Of a stretch of DNA of 17,461 nt, positions 14,080 through 17,461 are shown in pieces. The DNA lies in contig DIRQ01000075.1 of assembly GCA_002424365.1 (NCBI GenBank), forward strand, positions 12,659 to 30,119, given 5' to 3'. A model generated the notes under the pieces. The model was not told where the DNA came from, did not search any database, and was given only the letters and a program-made list of their open reading frames with translations. The stretch comes from Syntrophomonas sp. UBA5432. GTDB lineage: Bacteria > Bacillota > Syntrophomonadia > Syntrophomonadales > Syntrophomonadaceae. Position 1 is the stretch's first letter. Each line of letters begins with the position of its first letter. The translations under genes were made by a program, and so were the position numbers.

Positions 14080-16185
14080 ATGAAACCTAAAACTATTAAG
14101 ACCAGATTAAAAGTCTATTCCTATATAGTTATAGCACTACTGGCAATATTATGTGTTAGGTTGGCGGTAGTTCAGCTTTTTCATCAGCAGGCCTACCAGA
14201 CCCAGGCCAAGGAGAATCGTATCCGCCTAGTTGCAGTAAAGGCTCCTCGTGGGGAAATATATGCCCGCGATGGGGACATACTGGCTAACAATGAGCTGGT
14301 CTATACCTTGAGTTTAAGCTACCTGGGGTTGAACGGCCAGGATAATGTGGTAGACAATTTGGCAAAACTACTACAATCTTACTATCCGGAAATAGATAAA
14401 AGCTACATTGAAGAGAAAATTAATCTTCAAAAATATCGCTTGTTTGAACCTCTTATAATTGTGCGGGACATTCCCTGGGAGCTAGTTGTGGAAATAGAGG
14501 AGAATCGCCAGACACTTCCTGGGGTAACTATTACGGTTGAGCCATTGCGCGCTTACCCCGAGGCCACTTTGGCTGGGCACGTATTGGGTTACATTCATTC
14601 TATCAGTGCTAAAGAACTGGCCAATAATGAAGAATCCAAATACAGTATAAACAGTTTAATTGGAAAGTCAGGAATCGAGAAGCAGTATGAGAAAGAGTTG
14701 CGGGGTAAGGACGGTGCCCGCCGGGTAGAAGTTGATGCCAATGGTAGGCCGGTACGAGAGTTAATGACGTTAGAACCTTCACCAGGTAACGATCTTTATC
14801 TTACCCTGGATATGGAGTTGCAGAAGGTACTAGAAAAAAGCATGGACCAGGTTTTAAATCAAATACAGGAAAGGTATCCTAAAGCCAAGGTAGGTTCGGC
14901 TGTAGTGATTAATGTTAAAACTGGCGAAGTATTAGCTATGTGCAGCAGACCCGCCTTAAATCCAGATGATTGGAAAGGTAAGCTGAGCAATGAAAAGGCC
15001 TCTTATTATTACCCTCCAGGTAATTATGACCCTATGAATCCAGGAGCGGAAATTAATCGTGCTTTGCAGGAGGCTTATCCACCTGGTTCAACCTTTAAGC
15101 CTATTACAGGTATGGCAGCTCTGGATGGAGGCTCGGTAGATCCCCTGAGTTTGGTTAATTGTGGCGGTGCAAAACCTAACATAAAATGTACCGGAGTTCA
15201 TGGTAATGTCAATTATTATGCAGGCATGGCCCGTTCGTGTAACACTTATTTTCAGGAAATGGGACGCCGGGCGGGAAAGGATAACATTATTCATGTAGCC
15301 CGGGAATTTGGTTTGGGAAGTAAAACTGGGATTGATCTGCCCGATGAAAGCCAAGGTCTTTTACCAACACCCCAGTGGAAAAAAGAGGTTAATGCAACCA
15401 TATCAAATAATCGTTACGCAGCTACGCTTAAACGCCTGGATGAAAAATATAATGCTTTAGAGCAAGAGGCCAAGGGTAATCAAGAACAGTTAGAAAAATT
15501 AAAACGGCAAAAACAACAGGAAAAAAACCAGATAGATGCCGAACATGATATTGACTATCGCTGGAATACCAACTGGCAGGATTATGATACTTTTAATATG
15601 TCTATCGGTCAAGGTTACAACGATTATACCGTTATGCAGCTAGCTAACTATGTAGCTACAATAGCTAATGGCGGTTACTTAATGAGGCCACACATCATGA
15701 AAAGTGTAGTTTCCCATGAAGGTAAAACTCTGAAAACGGTAAAACCAGAGGTAATTGATGAGGTTGATGTATCACCCGCAACCATTGCCGAAACCAGGAG
15801 GGCTATGCTGGCAGTCGCCCAGCCCGGAGGTACAGCCCATTTCCTTTTCGCTCACTTCCCTGCAGAGTTTCAGGTTGTTGCCAAGACCGGAACGGCTGAA
15901 ACCGGTAGGCAAGGAGATAATCCTAAAAAAGATTATCATGGGGTATTCATTGCTTTTGCACCTTTTGCCGATCCTGAAATTGCATTTGCCGGAGTAATTG
16001 AATACGGTTATAGCGGTGGAGGTTCAGTAGGTTATGTAGCCCGTGATATATTTGAACATTATTTTGGAATTAAGGACCACCTGGCCGATGAAAAAGCTCT
16101 GGAAGATGAAGAGATTCCGTCAACTAATCAAAGTAATGAAAATCAGGACGTAGTTGAAACAGACCCGACAGTGCGTCCTCGCTAA
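14080..16185 (+). CDS. mrdA: Elongasome transpeptidase, penicillin-binding protein 2 (class B PBP), with a charged insertion
   Basis: PBP2 cross-links peptidoglycan during side-wall elongation, working with RodA and MreBCD. An N-terminal anchor spans about 12-34. The class B non-penicillin-binding module follows with KAPRGEIYARDGDILANN (54-71). The transpeptidase motifs are S337-T-F-K340, S386-C-N388 and K602-T-G-T605. The 701 residues are on the long side. Between W433 and D503, where related PBP2s have a short loop before the NMSIGQG strand, there is an insertion of roughly 50 residues rich in Lys, Glu and Gln (LKRLDEKYNALEQEAKGNQ and following) that looks like a coiled coil. A hydrophilic acidic tail ends the protein. 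The ribosome site GGAGAG (14069-14074) is inside mreD. It is the last gene of the mre operon before a strong terminator. Confidence 0.95.
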   Translation: MKPKTIKTRLKVYSYIVIALLAILCVRLAVVQLFHQQAYQTQAKENRIRLVAVKAPRGEIYARDGDILANNELVYTLSLSYLGLNGQDNVVDNLAKLLQSYYPEIDKSYIEEKINLQKYRLFEPLIIVRDIPWELVVEIEENRQTLPGVTITVEPLRAYPEATLAGHVLGYIHSISAKELANNEESKYSINSLIGKSGIEKQYEKELRGKDGARRVEVDANGRPVRELMTLEPSPGNDLYLTLDMELQKVLEKSMDQVLNQIQERYPKAKVGSAVVINVKTGEVLAMCSRPALNPDDWKGKLSNEKASYYYPPGNYDPMNPGAEINRALQEAYPPGSTFKPITGMAALDGGSVDPLSLVNCGGAKPNIKCTGVHGNVNYYAGMARSCNTYFQEMGRRAGKDNIIHVAREFGLGSKTGIDLPDESQGLLPTPQWKKEVNATISNNRYAATLKRLDEKYNALEQEAKGNQEQLEKLKRQKQQEKNQIDAEHDIDYRWNTNWQDYDTFNMSIGQGYNDYTVMQLANYVATIANGGYLMRPHIMKSVVSHEGKTLKTVKPEVIDEVDVSPATIAETRRAMLAVAQPGGTAHFLFAHFPAEFQVVAKTGTAETGRQGDNPKKDYHGVFIAFAPFADPEIAFAGVIEYGYSGGGSVGYVARDIFEHYFGIKDHLADEKALEDEEIPSTNQSNENQDVVETDPTVRPR

Positions 16186-16191
16186 ACCAGC

Positions 16192-16219
16192 GTGCACAGG
16201 GCACAGTTCTCTTGTGTGA
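16192..16219. repeat. Possible relic of a short dispersed clostridial repeat
   Basis: GGGCACAGTTCTCTTGTGTG (16200-16219), preceded by GTGCACA, resembles the GGGGACaGTTCTCTTGTGTC-type sequence often seen scattered in clostridial intergenic regions, sometimes near REP-type (Y1) transposases. Recognition is from memory; only one copy with this form is in the window, so repeat status is not shown here. Confidence 0.3.
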
Positions 16220-16237
16220 AACAATAATCAAGTATAT

Positions 16238-16274
16238 TACGGGTATGGTTATAGAACCATACCCGTATTTTTTT
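16238..16274 (+). terminator. Strong rho-independent terminator of the mre-mrdA operon
   Basis: A perfect 13-bp stem (TACGGGTATGGTT at 16238-16250 with AACCATACCCGTA at 16255-16267) encloses the loop ATAG and is followed at once by seven T residues. It starts 52 bases after the mrdA stop and separates it from the next gene. Confidence 0.95.
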
Positions 16275-16305
16275 GTGCAAGAAAAAAGACTACCGGTTGT
16301 ATTAT

Positions 16306-16333
16306 TTGTTAACGTGGAAAATGTTACTATATA
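16306..16333 (+). promoter_or_regulatory. Candidate promoter of the terminal unknown gene
   Basis: TTGTTA (16306-16311) and TATATA (16328-16333) are 16 bp apart. An overlapping extended -10, TGTTACTAT (16322-16330), is an alternative. The strong terminator just upstream means the downstream gene needs its own promoter. Confidence 0.4.
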
Positions 16334-16372
16334 GCAAGGTGGAGATTATGCTATAAGCGGGGAGGCTAAAAA

Positions 16373-17461
16373 GTGAAGAGGCTGCTATGGATTGGAGCCG
16401 TAATAATTCTAGTGATGGCAGGGCTGGGGATTTTTAATTATTATTATTATTTTCCTCCGAAATTGGCAAAAGCTCAAATAATAGAGCAGGCAGAAAAGCA
16501 ACTGGAAAAAGAATTACCGTCCTATATGCGTAAACACAGCAACCCCTATATGAAAACCGAGCTGCATAAATTAAAAATACTGGATGTACGTGAACTAGGT
16601 CAGAAAACCTATCTTATTTTTAAAGCAGATGTCGAAATGCCTGAGGCCAATCCAGGTTATGAGAGGCCTTTTCAGGTCGGGACCTATATGCTGGGTATAA
16701 GGTTGGTAGAAGGCAAACCTGGGGGTATAGTTTTAAAGGATGGCATGGAATTTACTGCGGAAATGATAAGTGGGGCTAATCCGGTGGAATGTGGATTAAT
16801 GCCGGATGGAGTCTTTTATGGCTTTTGTAAAGATCCCCGGGTAGACCAGGTAGTAATGGAAATGGGTGAGGGTAGTAATATTCAGGCTGAGATTCAAAAT
16901 CGAGTTATACTGGCCCAAATACCTAAGGGCCAGATCGGGCTAACGCTCCATTTTTATGATAAAGCTGGGATGGAGATAGAGCAATCCTGGGGTATGAAGA
17001 TTGCTTTTGTTTCCCAGAACGAGAAGTATTACCGCCAGTATAACAATTATCCCCTGGAGTGGTGGAACATGAGCGCGGAAGAAATTGATATCCTGAGTCC
17101 AGGGATGGTTAATGCCGTGTGGGTATTTCCCGACCAGCATAAAAAGAGCCTTGAAAAAGAGCGGGCCAATAAACTTATAGAATTGGTGGAGACGGGCATT
17201 CCGGTTATTTTTGTGGGTATGAAAGACTTAAAACAATTAGAGGTTTTTAGTTTAGAACAGAACAATATTTTAAATGGCGAAGTTCCAGCTAGTGAGATAG
17301 AAGCAATATATCTGGCTACCAATGAGCAGAAAGGCTTGCAAGCCGGGGTAATCACCCTGGATGACGAACAGGATTCACCGGTATTGATGAAGACGCTTAA
17401 CCTGCGTTATCAGTTAGATTTACCGGCCAAGGCTAAGAATAAAACGGCTGATGCGATAAAC
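16373..17461 (+). CDS. Membrane-anchored extracytoplasmic protein of unknown function (3' end outside window)
   Basis: An open frame of 363 codons runs from GTG at 16373 to the window end without a stop. GGGGAGG at 16358-16364, 8 bases upstream, fixes the start. Lys/Arg at residues 2-3 and a hydrophobic stretch at about 5-21 (LWIGAVIILVMAGLGIF), with no lipobox Cys, suggest an uncleaved N-terminal anchor followed by a Tyr run (NYYYY, 22-26). Residues 34-65 look helical. Residues 76-220 are beta-rich with two cysteines (C140, C152) in VECGLMPDGVFYGFCKDPRV and a segment NRVILAQIPKGQIGLTLHFYDKAG (176-199). From about 240 an alpha/beta-like section has MVNAVWVFPD and GIPVIFVGM. I do not recognise the family. 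It is separated from mrdA by a strong terminator, so a cell-wall role should not be assumed. Confidence 0.85.
   Translation, partial: MKRLLWIGAVIILVMAGLGIFNYYYYFPPKLAKAQIIEQAEKQLEKELPSYMRKHSNPYMKTELHKLKILDVRELGQKTYLIFKADVEMPEANPGYERPFQVGTYMLGIRLVEGKPGGIVLKDGMEFTAEMISGANPVECGLMPDGVFYGFCKDPRVDQVVMEMGEGSNIQAEIQNRVILAQIPKGQIGLTLHFYDKAGMEIEQSWGMKIAFVSQNEKYYRQYNNYPLEWWNMSAEEIDILSPGMVNAVWVFPDQHKKSLEKERANKLIELVETGIPVIFVGMKDLKQLEVFSLEQNNILNGEVPASEIEAIYLATNEQKGLQAGVITLDDEQDSPVLMKTLNLRYQLDLPAKAKNKTADAIN

Noticed and set aside
15755..15997. 80-codon overlapping frame inside mrdA
   Set aside because: It lies over the conserved KTGTAET region of PBP2 in another frame, with no sign of independent coding.
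16306..16325. Rex site upstream of the terminal gene
   Set aside because: TTGTTAA at 16306-16312 matches one clostridial Rex half-site, but the partner half (GAAAATG) does not match.

Overview
The window reads as a housekeeping segment of a low-to-mid G+C Gram-positive anaerobe of the Clostridia type. The evidence is the lon-ysxC and maf-radC-mreBCD-mrdA gene orders, a Rex repressor, strong AGGAGG ribosome sites, many TTG/GTG starts, and a direct-repeat PhoP box of the Bacillus type. The sequences look most like Syntrophomonas or a relative, but that is recall and was not tested. No CRISPR, prophage, insertion sequence, tRNA or rRNA was seen.

Layout. 1-641 is the C-terminal protease end of Lon, followed by a terminator. 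859-1449 is the ribosome-assembly GTPase YsxC/EngB. On the minus strand, 1547-2800 encodes a zinc-knuckle (SEC-C) protein convergent with ysxC. A 377-bp gap then holds a promoter and a structured leader for valS (3178-5829), with folC (5838-7115) close behind. Next comes a phosphate uptake pair, DUF47/PhoU-like plus PiT (7361-8975), preceded by four TTAAnn hexamers in 11-bp register that look like a PhoP box. rex (9105-9734) has a near-consensus Rex operator on its own promoter and ends at a long terminator hairpin. From 9876 a second run starts: a small DUF4321-like membrane protein, maf, radC, then mreB-mreC-mreD-mrdA (11677-16185), closed by a very strong terminator at 16238-16274. After it, an unidentified membrane-anchored protein begins at 16373 and runs off the window.

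How the genes work together. MreB, MreC, MreD and PBP2 form the core of the rod elongasome; Maf and RadC are their usual genomic companions. DUF47 and PiT form a low-affinity phosphate uptake unit, apparently phosphate-regulated. Rex reports the NADH/NAD+ ratio and appears to repress its own gene. Lon, YsxC, ValRS and FolC are core protein-quality, translation and folate functions.

The less ordinary content is mostly non-coding: the valS leader with mutually exclusive pairings and no T-box, a GC-rich hairpin just inside folC, and two diverged copies of a purine-rich intergenic repeat. In coding sequence, a charged insertion of roughly 50 residues in PBP2 and the unidentified terminal gene stand out. 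I found no clear evidence of a wholly new multi-gene system.
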